A stretch of 64,000 nt of DNA from Streptomyces nigra (GTDB taxonomy: Bacteria > Actinomycetota > Actinomycetes > Streptomycetales > Streptomycetaceae), in assembly GCF_003074055.1 (NCBI RefSeq), contig NZ_CP029043.1:620001-684000 (forward strand). Reading direction: 5' to 3'. Within the stretch, counting starts at the first letter, position 1, and each line of letters starts with the position of its first letter. A program made the position numbers and the translations under genes. This document shows, piece after piece, positions 1-11,445 of the stretch. The notes under the pieces were generated by a model that was not told the origin of the DNA, did not search any database, and saw nothing but the letters and a program-made list of their open reading frames with translations.

Positions 1-42
1 AGTGGTGTGCGGTGGTGCGCGCGTACGGTGCGCACCGAGAAA

Positions 43-58
43 GCTTGATTCGTCAAGC
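43..58. promoter_or_regulatory. Hairpin with TTCG tetraloop in an AT-rich leader
   Basis: The sequence GCTTGA-TTCG-TCAAGC forms a perfect 6-bp stem with a TTCG loop. It lies in a stretch (about 40-110) that is unusually AT-rich for this genome. Whether it ends an upstream transcript or is an operator cannot be decided because the upstream gene is outside the window. Confidence 0.4.
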
Positions 59-90
59 AATTACCACATCGAGAAGGTAACTCCGTTTAA

Positions 91-102
91 TTGACACGTC
101 AA
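91..102. promoter_or_regulatory. Palindrome TTGACACGTCAA, candidate operator/promoter for the enoyl-CoA hydratase-like gene
   Basis: TTGAC-AC-GTCAA is a perfect inverted repeat that also contains a TTGACA -35-like hexamer. It lies 120 bp upstream of the chosen start of the next gene. Its arms (TTGA/TCAA) match those of the hairpin at 43-58, so one dimeric regulator could bind both. The site is visible in the sequence; its function is inferred. Confidence 0.35.
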
Positions 103-221
103 GTAAACGCCGTGTCTCCCGGGTGTCTCCCGCGTCACCCTGACGGAGGCGGTCGGGTGGGGCGGGACGCCCCGGCCGGGCACAGTCACGAGCGATGACC
201 CCTCACGAAGGGCCGGAGCAC

Positions 222-1046
222 ATGAGCGCCGCCGAGCAGTTCGCCGTTCAGGAGGTCACGCCGTCCTACTGGCGCGTGACCTTCTCCAACGGCGCGATCA
301 ACCTGGTCGACCCCGACACCGTGGAGCAGCTCGCGGAGCTGATCACCCGTATCGAACAGGCGCCCGATCTCACGGTCGTCGTCTTCCGCAGCGCCCATGA
401 GGACTTCTTCATGGCGCACTGGGACATGCTGTCCGACACCGCCCGGGTGGCCGCGATGAGCCCGGCCGCCTCCGGGCTGCATCCGTACGCCGACAACATG
501 TACCGGCTGGCCCGGGTGCCCGCCCTCACCGTCAGCGAGATCGCCGGTCGGGCCCGGGGCGCCGGCAGCGAGTTCGTCCTGGCGACCGACGTCCGGTTCG
601 CCGGGCCCCGCGCCGTCCTCGGGCACTTCGAGGTCGGTGTCGGCTCGGTGCCCGGCGGGAACCCCGCCGGACGGCTGGCCCGGCTGCTGGGGCGGGGACG
701 GGCGCTGGAGGTGCTGCTGGGCGCCGACGACTTCCCCGCCGACCTGGCGGCGGCGTACGGCTACGTCAACCGCGTGGTGCCGGAGGACCGGCTGGAGGAC
801 GTCGTGGACGCCTTCGCGCGCCGCGTCGCCGGATTCGACAAGGTCGCGGTGTCCGAGACCAAGGCCCTGGTCGACGCGGTCACCGAGCCGCCCGTCGAGG
901 AGTTCGCCGAGGCCCTGGCCGCGTTCTTCCGCACCTCGGGGCGGCCGGAGAACAGCGCCCGCGTCAAACGGCTCTTCGACGCCGGTCTGCAGCAGCCGGA
1001 CGGCGCCGAACGCGACCTCGGGCGGCGTTTGGGACCATCGACCTGA
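222..1046 (+). CDS. Enoyl-CoA hydratase/isomerase (crotonase) family protein
   Basis: 274-residue protein of the crotonase superfamily. The N-terminal half carries the usual alternating strands (VVVFRSAHEDFF), and the oxyanion-hole region AGRARGAGSEFVLATDVRFAG spans about residues 107-127. Most crotonases begin this region with a G-x-A-x-GGG loop; here it is RARGAGSE, so the substrate is uncertain. A C-terminal helical segment follows a conserved AYGYVNRVVP. The start at 222 is preferred over the ATG at 195 because GGAG lies just upstream of 222. The gene stands alone ahead of an HD-domain gene. The role is probably acyl-CoA hydration or isomerisation in the cytoplasm; the exact reaction is not predictable. 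Confidence 0.8.
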   Translation: MSAAEQFAVQEVTPSYWRVTFSNGAINLVDPDTVEQLAELITRIEQAPDLTVVVFRSAHEDFFMAHWDMLSDTARVAAMSPAASGLHPYADNMYRLARVPALTVSEIAGRARGAGSEFVLATDVRFAGPRAVLGHFEVGVGSVPGGNPAGRLARLLGRGRALEVLLGADDFPADLAAAYGYVNRVVPEDRLEDVVDAFARRVAGFDKVAVSETKALVDAVTEPPVEEFAEALAAFFRTSGRPENSARVKRLFDAGLQQPDGAERDLGRRLGPST

Positions 1047-1109
1047 CGCCGGGCCGCGCTCTCGCGGAGGCACACCTCTCCCCCGGCCCGGGGAACAGGA
1101 GGCCGCGCC

Positions 1110-1715
1110 ATGCCGATCGCCTTCCCGGGGGCCGTCGCGGACGCCGCCCACGCGCATGTGCGCGAGGTGCTCGACCCGCCGATCCTCCACCACAGCGTGC
1201 GGGTGTGGCTGCTGGCCGACCACATCGGCCGACGGGAGGGTGTCGACGGCATCGAGCGCGAAGCCCTCGCGGTGGCCTGTCTGTTCCACGACTCCGGCAC
1301 GGCCGCCGTCCACGACGGGCCGCAGCGGTTCGAGGTGGAGGGCGCCGACGCGGCCCGCGCGTTCCTGGCGGCGTACGACTGGCCGGAGCCGCTCGTGCGG
1401 AGCGTCTGGGAGGCGATCGCGCTGCACACCTCCCCGGGCATCGCGGAGCGGATGGGTACCTTGCCCCGGCTGGTCCGGGAGGGCGTCCTGGCCGACTTCG
1501 GGCACACCGACCTGATCCCGCCCGGCGACGAGGAGACCCTGGCCGCCGCCCTCGCCGCCTTCCCGCGCCAGGACATCGAGGCCGCGCTGAGCGCCGCGGT
1601 GGTGGCACAGGCGCTCCGGCGCCCGGAGAAGGCACCCCCGTCGAGCTGGCCGGGCGGGCTGCTCGCCGCGCACAGGGCGCAGCAGGACCGCGACGGCGTC
1701 AACCCGGCCTTCTGA
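1110..1715 (+). CDS. HD-domain hydrolase (cyanamide hydratase-like)
   Basis: 201 residues. Metal-binding HD motif CLFHDSG at about residues 56-62, an earlier His in ILHHSVR, and a later His in AIALHTSPG fit the H...HD...H...D pattern of HD metal-dependent hydrolases. Length and motif order resemble the small HD proteins annotated as cyanamide hydratase-like in actinobacteria, but the substrate is not predictable. A GGAG-containing RBS precedes the ATG. It follows the enoyl-CoA hydratase-like gene by 63 bp on the same strand and may be co-transcribed. Confidence 0.75.
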   Translation: MPIAFPGAVADAAHAHVREVLDPPILHHSVRVWLLADHIGRREGVDGIEREALAVACLFHDSGTAAVHDGPQRFEVEGADAARAFLAAYDWPEPLVRSVWEAIALHTSPGIAERMGTLPRLVREGVLADFGHTDLIPPGDEETLAAALAAFPRQDIEAALSAAVVAQALRRPEKAPPSSWPGGLLAAHRAQQDRDGVNPAF

Positions 1716-1900
1716 CCCACGCGGCCGGGGGTCCCCCGGGACACCGGGACGCCCGTGGAGGTGACCGGCGCAGCCACAAGGTCGATACTTCCGACAGCGG
1801 GACTTCCACGGGCCCCGCGTGCGATCGTTGCCCCGTACCCACTCCGAACAGCCCAGACGCAAGTCGCCAGGTCACCTGGTGAGCTTCCCGGGAGGTACTC

Positions 1901-2893
1901 ATGAAGATGCTGATCAACGTCGCGGAGACCGTGGTCGCGGACGCGCTGCGCGGGATGGCCGCCGCGCACCCCGAGCTGGTCGTCGACGTGGAGAACCGGG
2001 TGATCGTACGGCGGGACGCCCCCGTCGCGGGCAAGGTCGGGCTGATCTCCGGCGGCGGTTCGGGGCACGAGCCGCTGCACGGCGGATTCGTCGGTCCCGG
2101 CATGCTGTCGGCGGCCTGTCCCGGCGAGGTGTTCACCTCCCCGGTGCCGGACCAGATGGTGCGGGCCGCGGCCGCCGTGGACAGCGGGGCCGGGGTGCTC
2201 TTCATCGTGAAGAACTACACGGGCGACGTCCTCAACTTCGACATGGCCGCCGAACTCGCCGAGGACGAGGGCGTGCAGGTCGGCAAGGTGCTCGTCAACG
2301 ACGACGTCGCGGTGACCGACAGCCTCTACACGGCCGGGCGGCGCGGCACGGGCGCGACCCTGTTCGTGGAGAAGATCGCCGGGGCCGCCGCCGACGAGGG
2401 GCAGCCGCTGGAGCGGGTGGAGGCCGTCGGACGGCAGGTCAACGAGAACGCGCGCAGCTTCGGCGTCGCGCTGAGCGCCGTCACCACGCCCGCCAAGGGC
2501 AGCCCCACCTTCGACCTGCCCACCGGCGAGCTGGAGCTGGGCATCGGCATCCACGGCGAGCCCGGCCGCGAGCGGCGGGCGATGATGACCTCGGGCGAGA
2601 TCGCGGACTTCGCGGTCGGCGCCATCCTGGACGACATGACCCCGCGCAACCCGGTCCTCGTCCTGGTCAACGGCATGGGCGCCACCCCGCTGCTGGAGCT
2701 GTACGGCTTCAACGCCGAGGTGCAGCGGGTGCTCGCCGAGCGCGAGGTCGCGGTCGCGCGCACGCTGGTGGGCAACTACGTCACCTCGCTGGACATGGCC
2801 GGTGCCTCGGTCACCCTGTGCCAGGTCGACGAGGAGCTGCTGCGGCTGTGGGACGCGCCGGTGAGCACACCGGGCCTGCGCTGGGGCATGTGA
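1901..2893 (+). CDS. dhaK: Dihydroxyacetone kinase subunit DhaK
   Basis: 330 residues, the usual DhaK length. It binds dihydroxyacetone; the substrate is covalently held as a hemiaminal by a His, here in GIGIHGEPG at about residue 213. The GGGSGHEPLHGGFVG loop (about 48-62) is a family hallmark. It is first in a dhaK-dhaL-dhaM operon and is preceded by a strong RBS (GGGAGGTACTC). With DhaL and DhaM it phosphorylates dihydroxyacetone using PEP through the PTS rather than ATP. The operon links glycerol/DHA use to the PTS in the cytoplasm. Confidence 0.95.
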   Translation: MKMLINVAETVVADALRGMAAAHPELVVDVENRVIVRRDAPVAGKVGLISGGGSGHEPLHGGFVGPGMLSAACPGEVFTSPVPDQMVRAAAAVDSGAGVLFIVKNYTGDVLNFDMAAELAEDEGVQVGKVLVNDDVAVTDSLYTAGRRGTGATLFVEKIAGAAADEGQPLERVEAVGRQVNENARSFGVALSAVTTPAKGSPTFDLPTGELELGIGIHGEPGRERRAMMTSGEIADFAVGAILDDMTPRNPVLVLVNGMGATPLLELYGFNAEVQRVLAEREVAVARTLVGNYVTSLDMAGASVTLCQVDEELLRLWDAPVSTPGLRWGM

Positions 2894-2939
2894 TCCGGGG
2901 CCGTACGAACACGAGCCACCTGCCACGCAAGGAGATCAA

Positions 2940-3539
2940 GTGCTCGACGCCGACTTCTTCCGCCGTTGGATGACGGCGACCGCCGCCTCCGTGGACCGCG
3001 AGGCGGAGAACCTCACCGCCCTCGACTCCCCCATCGGCGACGCCGACCACGGCAGCAATCTGCAGCGCGGGTTCACAGCCGTCACGGCGGCGCTGGAGAA
3101 GGAGCAGCCGCAGACGCCCGGCGCGGTCCTGATCCTGGCCGGACGGCAGCTCATCTCCACGGTGGGCGGGGCGTCCGGGCCGCTGTACGGCACGCTGCTG
3201 CGCCGTACCGGCAAGGCGCTGGGCGACGCGGCCGAGGTCGGCGCCGAGCAGCTCGCGCAGGCCCTGCGCACCGGGGTCGACGCGGTCATGGCGCTCGGGG
3301 GCGCCGCTCCGGGCGACGCGACCATGCTCGACGCCCTCGTCCCCGCCGTGGAGGCGCTGGGCGACGGGTTCGCCGCGGCGGCGACGGCCGCGCGGGAGGG
3401 TGCCGTCGCGACGACGCCGATGCAGGCGCGCAAGGGACGGGCCAGCTATCTCGGGGAGCGCAGCATCGGGCACCAGGACCCGGGCGCCACGTCCTCGGCG
3501 CTGCTCGTGGAGGCTCTCGTGGAGGCGTCCGATGAGTGA
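2940..3539 (+). CDS. dhaL: Dihydroxyacetone kinase ADP-binding subunit DhaL
   Basis: 199 residues, starting at GTG 2940 behind AAGGAGATCAA. DhaL holds ADP/ATP as a tightly bound coenzyme and transfers phosphate from DhaM to the substrate on DhaK. The Mg-ADP binding motif SPIGDADHGSNLQRGF (about residues 29-44) and the later GGASGPLYGT and GDATMLDAL segments are all present. The stop overlaps the start of dhaM by 8 nt, so the two are translationally coupled. Confidence 0.95.
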   Translation: MLDADFFRRWMTATAASVDREAENLTALDSPIGDADHGSNLQRGFTAVTAALEKEQPQTPGAVLILAGRQLISTVGGASGPLYGTLLRRTGKALGDAAEVGAEQLAQALRTGVDAVMALGGAAPGDATMLDALVPAVEALGDGFAAAATAAREGAVATTPMQARKGRASYLGERSIGHQDPGATSSALLVEALVEASDE

Positions 3540-3951
3540 GGCGAAGGAAGGCCGACCGGTCGGCATCGTGCTGGTCTCGCACAGCGCGCAGGTGGCCGCG
3601 TCGGTGGCCGAGCTGGCGCAGAAGCTGGCGGGCGGCGGGACCGATGTGCCCGTGGCCCCCGCGGGCGGCACCGAGGGCGGTGAGCTGGGCACGAGCGCCG
3701 AGCTGATCGCGGCGGCGGCCGCGTCGGTGGACCGGGGTGCCGGCGTCGCGGTCCTCACCGACCTGGGGAGCGCGGTCCTCACCGTGAAGGCGTTGCTGGC
3801 CGAGGGCGACGAACTGCCGGAGAACACCCGGCTGGTGGACGCGCCGTTCGTGGAGGGCGCGGTGGCCGCGGTCGTGACGGCGGCGACGGGCGCCGACCTC
3901 GCGGCGGTGGAGGCGGCCGCGGCGGACGCGTACAGCTACCGGAAGGTGTGA
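3532..3951 (+). CDS. dhaM: PTS-dependent dihydroxyacetone kinase phosphotransferase DhaM
   Basis: 139 residues, only the EIIA-Man-like domain; the HPr and EI domains fused in E. coli DhaM are absent, as in most Gram-positive DhaM. The phosphorylated His is His17 in VLVSHSAQVA. ATG 3532 overlaps dhaL by 8 nt. It takes phosphate from general PTS HPr, encoded elsewhere in the genome, and rephosphorylates DhaL-ADP. The presence of dhaM is what marks this operon as PEP-dependent rather than ATP-dependent. Confidence 0.93.
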   Translation: MSEAKEGRPVGIVLVSHSAQVAASVAELAQKLAGGGTDVPVAPAGGTEGGELGTSAELIAAAAASVDRGAGVAVLTDLGSAVLTVKALLAEGDELPENTRLVDAPFVEGAVAAVVTAATGADLAAVEAAAADAYSYRKV

Positions 3952-3985
3952 GCGCCAAGGGGGTGCCGGTTGGTGCCCCTGTCCG

Positions 3986-4696
3986 TCACCGTCCGCGCGT
4001 GAACTTCCTGGCCACGCGCTCCCCGGTGCGGACGGCCTCGGCCGCGTCCTCGATGGGCTTGACCGCCTGGTCCTTGAAGACGATGTAGGTGACCCCGGAC
4101 GCGGCGCCCCCGGAGCGGGGGTCGGCGGGGATTCCGAGCGCCTCGGCGGCGGCGTACGACGCCTCACCGATGATGTCGTACGGGCCGACGTCGCCGACGA
4201 CCGCGTACCGCACCCGGCCCTGGTGGATGACGGCGGCGAGCGAGCCGCCGCGGATCCCGTGGTCCCGGTAGTCCCATATGGTGCTCGGCGTCGGCACCAC
4301 GATGTAGGGCAGCTTCTCGGCGCTCAGATAGCGGCCGTCGGACTGGGTGAACGCGGTGGCGGAGGAGAAGTGCGGGTCCGTGCGGCGGCTGCAGCGGGCG
4401 GTGGGGCGGCCGTCGCAGTCGATGTCCATGTCGGCCTTCCAGAACACCGCCTCCTCGGTCCCGCAGACCGGCACGGTCGCGGGCCGGCCGCTGTCCGTGC
4501 GGTAGCGGCCCCCGGAGACCTGGGCGCATCTGTTCACCTTGGCCAGCAGTTCCGCGGCGGTGACGTCGGCCTCCTGACTCACCCTCGGCTCCTCCGGGAC
4601 GGGTGGCGGCGGGGGCGGCGGGCTCGTCGGGGCGAGCAGGGCGGCTCCTGCCGCGGCCAGCGTCAGCGCGTACGATCGCACGATTCGGGGCCTCAC
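3986..4696 (-). CDS. Secreted glycoside hydrolase family 75 chitosanase
   Basis: About 236 residues if it starts at GTG 4696; longer upstream starts add low-complexity sequence and look wrong. It has an N-terminal signal peptide (IVRSYALTLAAAGAALLAP) followed by a proline run (PPPPPPP) linker. The motif GDVGPYDIIGE at about residues 168-177 matches the GH75 catalytic Asp/Glu pair, which are nine residues apart in fungal chitosanases. DMDIDCDG and YIVVP are further family signatures. It endo-cleaves chitosan outside the cell. It is convergent with dhaM and divergent from the FN3 lipoprotein, whose promoter has a dre-like site. Confidence 0.85.
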   Translation of the reverse strand: MRPRIVRSYALTLAAAGAALLAPTSPPPPPPPVPEEPRVSQEADVTAAELLAKVNRCAQVSGGRYRTDSGRPATVPVCGTEEAVFWKADMDIDCDGRPTARCSRRTDPHFSSATAFTQSDGRYLSAEKLPYIVVPTPSTIWDYRDHGIRGGSLAAVIHQGRVRYAVVGDVGPYDIIGEASYAAAEALGIPADPRSGGAASGVTYIVFKDQAVKPIEDAAEAVRTGERVARKFTRGR

Positions 4697-5165
4697 GTCG
4701 GGGACACGGACACGCGTCCACCGGCGAGCCGGGGATCGGACCCGGCGGTCACGCACCGTGCACCGCACCGGCGAACACTCAGCCCAATCTGCTGGCCGTC
4801 CGATCATGCTGCCACCAGAGGGGTCCGTACGGTGCACACCGGCGGTGACACGGCGGGGTGGCCCCGGACGTCCGCCGGCGGCCGGGGGCCTGACTCCCTG
4901 ACGGACCCAGGCCCCGGGCCACCCGCGTCCGGCGCGGGATCAGCGACGACAGCGGCCCACGCCGAGGGCATGAACTCCCGAGCCCTCGAGGGAAGTTCAG
5001 CCATGAGGACCTTCAGCATACGGAACGCCCCGCACCGGTCACCAGCGGCCACCCCTTCGCCCACCCTCCTGCCCGCCCCTCCTGCCCGCCCTCTTGATGT
5101 GAGCGTGTCAGCGGGGTCATATTGGTCCGGACCATTGCCGTCGGTCGCCCTCGGGAGGCAGAGCC
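4697..5165. other. Divergent intergenic region between chitosanase and FN3 lipoprotein genes
   Basis: 469 bp without a convincing gene. It holds a DasR/dre-like palindrome at 5121-5136 and a stem at 4971-4999 (TGAACT ... AGTTCA enclosing CCCTCGAGGG). Small open frames here have no RBS and no recognisable product. Confidence 0.6.
5121..5136. promoter_or_regulatory. dre-like palindrome (DasR/GntR-HutC type operator)
   Basis: ATTGGTCCGGACCATT holds the perfect 12-bp palindrome TGGTCCGGACCA (5123-5134), 31 bp upstream of the GTG start of the FN3 lipoprotein. It differs from the known DasR-responsive element core TGGTCTAGACCA only at the two central positions. DasR represses aminosugar and chitin genes in Streptomyces, and the divergent gene here is a chitosanase. 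The palindrome is seen; the identity of the binder is inferred. Confidence 0.55.
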
Positions 5166-6140
5166 GTGCGACGCGTGTCCACCCTCGTCCCCGCCGCCTG
5201 CGCCGCGCTCGTGCTCTCGTCCTGCGCCTGGGGCGGGGACGCCGGCGCCGGCGCCCGTCCGCCGGGGGCGCCGACCGGGGTGACGGCGCGGGCGGGCAGC
5301 GCGACCAGCGTCCATGTGATGTGGAACGCCGTACGGGCGGGCGACGCCGACGGGATCCGCGGCTACGAGGTGTACCGGGGCGGCACCAAGGTCGTGGAGG
5401 TGCCGGGCTCCGCGCACATGGCCGACGTCACCCGGCTGGAGCCCTCGCGCCGCTACGCGTTCACGGTCCGCGCCCGGGACACGGAGGGGCGGCTCGGGCC
5501 ACCGAGCCGGACGGTCCGGGCGACGACCCCGGCGGCCGTGGCCGCGGACCGGGCGGCGCCGAGCCGGCCCGGGCGGGCGACGGGGCGCGCGGTCGGCAGC
5601 CGGGCCGTCCAGCTGTCGTGGACGCGGTCGACGGACGACCGGGACGTGCTGTCGTACGACGTTTATCAGGGCGACACGAGGATCCACAGTGTGGGCGGGA
5701 ACCAGACGGCCACCGTGGTCACCGGGTTGCGGGCCGGGACCCGGTACTCGTTCACCGTGCGGGCCCGCGACGCCGCCGACAATCTGTCCCCGGCATCGGC
5801 CGCCGTGCGTGTCACCACACCGGGCACCGACGACGGCCGCGGCACCGCGCCGACGGACTTCCGGGCCACGACCCGGCGCGCGGACGGGGCCTACCACGTC
5901 GATCTGAGCTGGACACCGCCGCGCACGGACGGCACCGTGACGGAGTACCAGGTCCAGCTCGACGGGCGGGCGGCCACCTCGCTGGTGTTCGGCGGAAATC
6001 CGCCGCGCGAGAAGGCCACGTACAGCTTCTATCTGGGGCCGGAGGCCGGGGTGCGGCACCGGGTGCGGATCCGGGCCATGCTGCCGGACGGCACCTGGGG
6101 CGGTTTCTCGGCGGAACGGACCGTCACGACCGGGCCGTGA
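5166..6140 (+). CDS. Lipoprotein with three fibronectin type III domains
   Basis: 324 residues from a GTG start with GGGAGGCAGAGCC upstream. The signal peptide ends in the lipobox LVLSSC (Cys20), so it is predicted to be lipid-anchored on the outer face of the membrane. Three FN3 repeats follow at about 34-125, 135-215 and 225-324, recognisable from repeated motifs such as GYEVYRGGTKV, SYDVYQGDTRI and RYSFTVRARD. There is no catalytic domain. FN3 modules are common spacers or carbohydrate-surface adaptors in actinobacterial chitinases and cellulases. With the dre-like operator and the neighbouring chitosanase, a role in polysaccharide capture is plausible but unproven. Confidence 0.8.
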   Translation: MRRVSTLVPAACAALVLSSCAWGGDAGAGARPPGAPTGVTARAGSATSVHVMWNAVRAGDADGIRGYEVYRGGTKVVEVPGSAHMADVTRLEPSRRYAFTVRARDTEGRLGPPSRTVRATTPAAVAADRAAPSRPGRATGRAVGSRAVQLSWTRSTDDRDVLSYDVYQGDTRIHSVGGNQTATVVTGLRAGTRYSFTVRARDAADNLSPASAAVRVTTPGTDDGRGTAPTDFRATTRRADGAYHVDLSWTPPRTDGTVTEYQVQLDGRAATSLVFGGNPPREKATYSFYLGPEAGVRHRVRIRAMLPDGTWGGFSAERTVTTGP

Positions 6141-6340
6141 ACGGCCTTTCAGGTCCGGCCGGGCGCCAAACCGGTCACGGCCGCCGGTCCCCCGAACGCG
6201 GCGCCGCGTCACCTGACCGGCGGATGCCCGCATGCGCCCCGGCCCCGGTACGCGTTGGCTGCACCTGAGGCAGCACGGGCGTTCCCGACCTACGGCGGCG
6301 CAACGGACGTACCGCCGACCGTGCCGCCGGAGGGCAACTC

Positions 6341-6889
6341 ATGCGCAATACCTCGCTCTTCCGCTCGGGCCTGACCGTGGCAGCCGCCTCCGCACTCCCC
6401 CTGTTCGCGGCCGCCGTCCCGGCCACCGCACAAACGGGGATCTCCGTGAGCACCACCGGCTCCACGGTCTCCGTCACGACCAGCGCGTGCACCCGGGAGA
6501 ACGGCAGCTGGGGCACCGCCTCGCTGCTCAACAGCCGGCAGTCCAACTTCTCGCAGGGCCGCAGGGTCTCCCTGACCGGCACGGAGGCCCTGCAGTCGGC
6601 GGCATGGTCCGATGTGAGCTCCGGGACCCACACCGTCATCGTCATCTGCTCCGACGGCACACGGGCCGGCACCCAGGCGGTCATAGTGTCGCCGACCGCG
6701 CGGCCCACGATCTCGGCCACGACCACCGCCTCGGCCACCCCCTCGCGCGGCGTGATGGGCGGCGTGGGCGGCAGCAGCCGCGACTACGGCACGCTGACCA
6801 TGGTGGGCGGCGGTGTCCTGGTCGGCGCGGGGGTCGCGGGGACCGCCTGGTACCTGCGCCGCCGCTCGTCCCGGCCGCGCCACCTCTGA
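6341..6889 (+). CDS. Secreted protein with C-terminal membrane anchor, unknown function
   Basis: 182 residues; RBS GGAGGGCAACTC before the ATG. N-terminal signal peptide (SGLTVAAASALPLFAAAVPATAQ), then about 90 residues of Ser/Thr-rich beta-type sequence with two cysteines (about 45 and 105), a Thr/Ala/Ser spacer, and a C-terminal transmembrane segment (LTMVGGGVLVGAGVAGTAWY) followed by a basic tail. This topology puts the middle outside the cell and tethers it at the C-terminus, but there is no LPXTG motif. I do not recognise a family. Confidence 0.7.
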   Translation: MRNTSLFRSGLTVAAASALPLFAAAVPATAQTGISVSTTGSTVSVTTSACTRENGSWGTASLLNSRQSNFSQGRRVSLTGTEALQSAAWSDVSSGTHTVIVICSDGTRAGTQAVIVSPTARPTISATTTASATPSRGVMGGVGGSSRDYGTLTMVGGGVLVGAGVAGTAWYLRRRSSRPRHL

Positions 6890-6920
6890 CGGCCGCTCAC
6901 CGCCCGCACGGTCCCGGGGC

Positions 6921-7475
6921 TCACACGGTCCCGGGTCCGGGCACGTCCTCCGGGAACTCCTCCAGCGCGTGCGTGAGCCACCGGGTCCAGAAGGTCTCCA
7001 GGTCGATCCCGGCGCGCAGCACCAGATGCCGCAGCCGGTCCTGGGAACTGTCCCGGCCGGGCGGGAAGTCGCGCTTCTCGATCTCCTGGTACTCGGCGAG
7101 CTGACGCCGGTGCAGTTCGAGATGGCGGCGCAGGTCCTCCTCGATGCCCGCGGCGCCCACCACCGCCGCGGCACGCATGCGCAGCAGCAGTGTGTCGCGC
7201 ATCGGCCGCGGGTCCTGGGAGGCGGCGGTCCAGCGGGCCAGTTCGACACGGCCCGCGGGCAGCACCTCGTAGCTCTTGCGCTGCCCGCGGGCCGGCTGTT
7301 CGGACGGCAGGGCCCGGATCAGCCCGTCGGTCTCCAGTCGTCCCAGCTCGCGGTAGATCTGCTGATGCGTCGCCGACCAGAAGTAACCGATCGACTTGTC
7401 GAAGCGACGGGTCAGCTCCAGCCCCGAGGACGGTTTCTCGAGCAGGGCTGTGAGGATCGCGTGCGGGAGTGACAT
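6921..7475 (-). CDS. PadR family transcriptional regulator
   Basis: 184 residues. The N-terminal winged helix (MSLPHAILTALLEKPSSGLELTRRF, continuing to QIYRELGRLETDGLI) is the PadR signature and is followed by a C-terminal helical dimerisation half rich in Arg/Leu. It lies 31 bp downstream of the fadH-like gene on the same strand, so the two are probably co-transcribed. It may control that gene; PadR proteins usually bind small phenolic or drug-like ligands. Confidence 0.88.
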   Translation of the reverse strand: MSLPHAILTALLEKPSSGLELTRRFDKSIGYFWSATHQQIYRELGRLETDGLIRALPSEQPARGQRKSYEVLPAGRVELARWTAASQDPRPMRDTLLLRMRAAAVVGAAGIEEDLRRHLELHRRQLAEYQEIEKRDFPPGRDSSQDRLRHLVLRAGIDLETFWTRWLTHALEEFPEDVPGPGTV

Positions 7476-7506
7476 GGGCTCATCCTAGGGACGCGCTCCG
7501 GGCGTC

Positions 7507-10172
<2,666 letters not shown>

Positions 10173-10304
10173 CGTGATCGCTCCTCTCGTGGCCACACCG
10201 CGGTGCCACGGGTAGCCCGCGGAACCGGACCCCAACCCAAGAAAAGCACCACACATGCCGGCGCACTACCGGCGAGGCCGTTCCCATGGGTCCCCGGCCG
10301 AGGC

Positions 10305-11177
10305 TCAGCCCCTGGTGAACCGGTACGTCTTGCTGTCGGTCAGCACACAGAAGCCCGGCGAGATGACGATGACGCGCAGGGTGCCGGTGCGGCGGTCGTA
10401 GTCGATGCCCTCCGTCTCGAAGGAGCCCGAGCAGGAGCTGCGCAGCGGGAGCCGGCGCAGGGCGGTGACCCGTCCCGTGACGTCGGAGGTGCCGGGGGCG
10501 GCGGAGAGGTCGATCTGCAGCAGCGGCTTGGTGGTGCCGAAGAGGCTGCCGTCGGGGTCGTCGGACGAGCACAGCAGCGTCGTCGCGTCGCGGAAGTCGC
10601 AGCCCTGCACATCGCGGACGGGCCGGTCGAGCCGGATGCTGGAGGTCCAGGGCAGGTTCGCCGAGGGGGACGTGGACGGGTTGACGCCGGGCGTCGGGTG
10701 GACGAGCAGCCGGGTCATGGTGCCCCACTCGCCGGAGACCATCCACTGCCCGCCCGGTGAGATCGCGACGAAGGAGTTGTTCAGCGCCTCGCCGGGGCCC
10801 AGCGCGTGGACGTACTCGGTCCAGCCGCCGCCCGGCGCCTGGACCCGGAACATCTTCGCGGAGCCCGAGTCGGCCTGGTACGGCTCGATGTAGTAGCCGT
10901 CGTGGGACGCGTCGGGGTCGCCCACATGGTTCCAGCCGCGGCTTCTGACCGACAGGGGGATCGTGCCGATGCCGGTGTAGCGGTTGGCGCTGTTCGCCGG
11001 GACCTCGACGGACGTCAGACCCTGGCTCTCGGTGAGCGGGTCGGCGCGGTCGGAGCCGACCTCCATCCAGTTGTCGGCCGCCTGCGCGGGCGTGGCGGTG
11101 GACAGGACGGCGGCCGAGGCGAGGGCCACGAGGCCCGTCAGCAGGGCGTGACAACGTTGCCGGGCACGCTGGGCCAT
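10305..11177 (-). CDS. Secreted protein of unknown function
   Basis: 290 residues; AAGGAG precedes ATG 11177. The signal peptide reads RCHALLTGLVALASAAVLST and probably ends at ATPAQA-A. The mature protein has repeated G-W/W-x-x-Y and S-x-D-D-P-D-G-S strands, suggesting an all-beta, possibly propeller-like fold, and several cysteines that could pair outside the cell. There is no catalytic motif I can identify. Its 268-bp upstream region is shared with the divergent SpoIIE phosphatase gene. Confidence 0.7.
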   Translation of the reverse strand: MAQRARQRCHALLTGLVALASAAVLSTATPAQAADNWMEVGSDRADPLTESQGLTSVEVPANSANRYTGIGTIPLSVRSRGWNHVGDPDASHDGYYIEPYQADSGSAKMFRVQAPGGGWTEYVHALGPGEALNNSFVAISPGGQWMVSGEWGTMTRLLVHPTPGVNPSTSPSANLPWTSSIRLDRPVRDVQGCDFRDATTLLCSSDDPDGSLFGTTKPLLQIDLSAAPGTSDVTGRVTALRRLPLRSSCSGSFETEGIDYDRRTGTLRVIVISPGFCVLTDSKTYRFTRG

Positions 11178-11445
11178 GGGGCGGCTCCTTGGGGGGGTGG
11201 GGGCGCGTCGGCGGACAGTGTGGCGGCCCCACATGGTCATGTACAGACCAATGACAGCCATGTCCGCTGTAGCGTCAGCCACAGTCGCGGTCCCACGTGT
11301 GTCTTCGGCACCCACCCGCCGTCGTGTTGAGGGATGGTGGAGGTGAGCGACCGAGGGGGCCCGAACACCGTCGGACGCGGTAGAACAAGGGGAGTCGGCA
11401 CGGGGGATCGACGTGCCACGACTACGGGCGAAGGCGGTGCGTGGG

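Noticed and set aside
11233..11253. ATGGTC...AGACCAATG before the secreted-protein gene as a third dre site
   Set aside because: The half-sites match but are separated by nine bases instead of four, which does not fit the DasR core.
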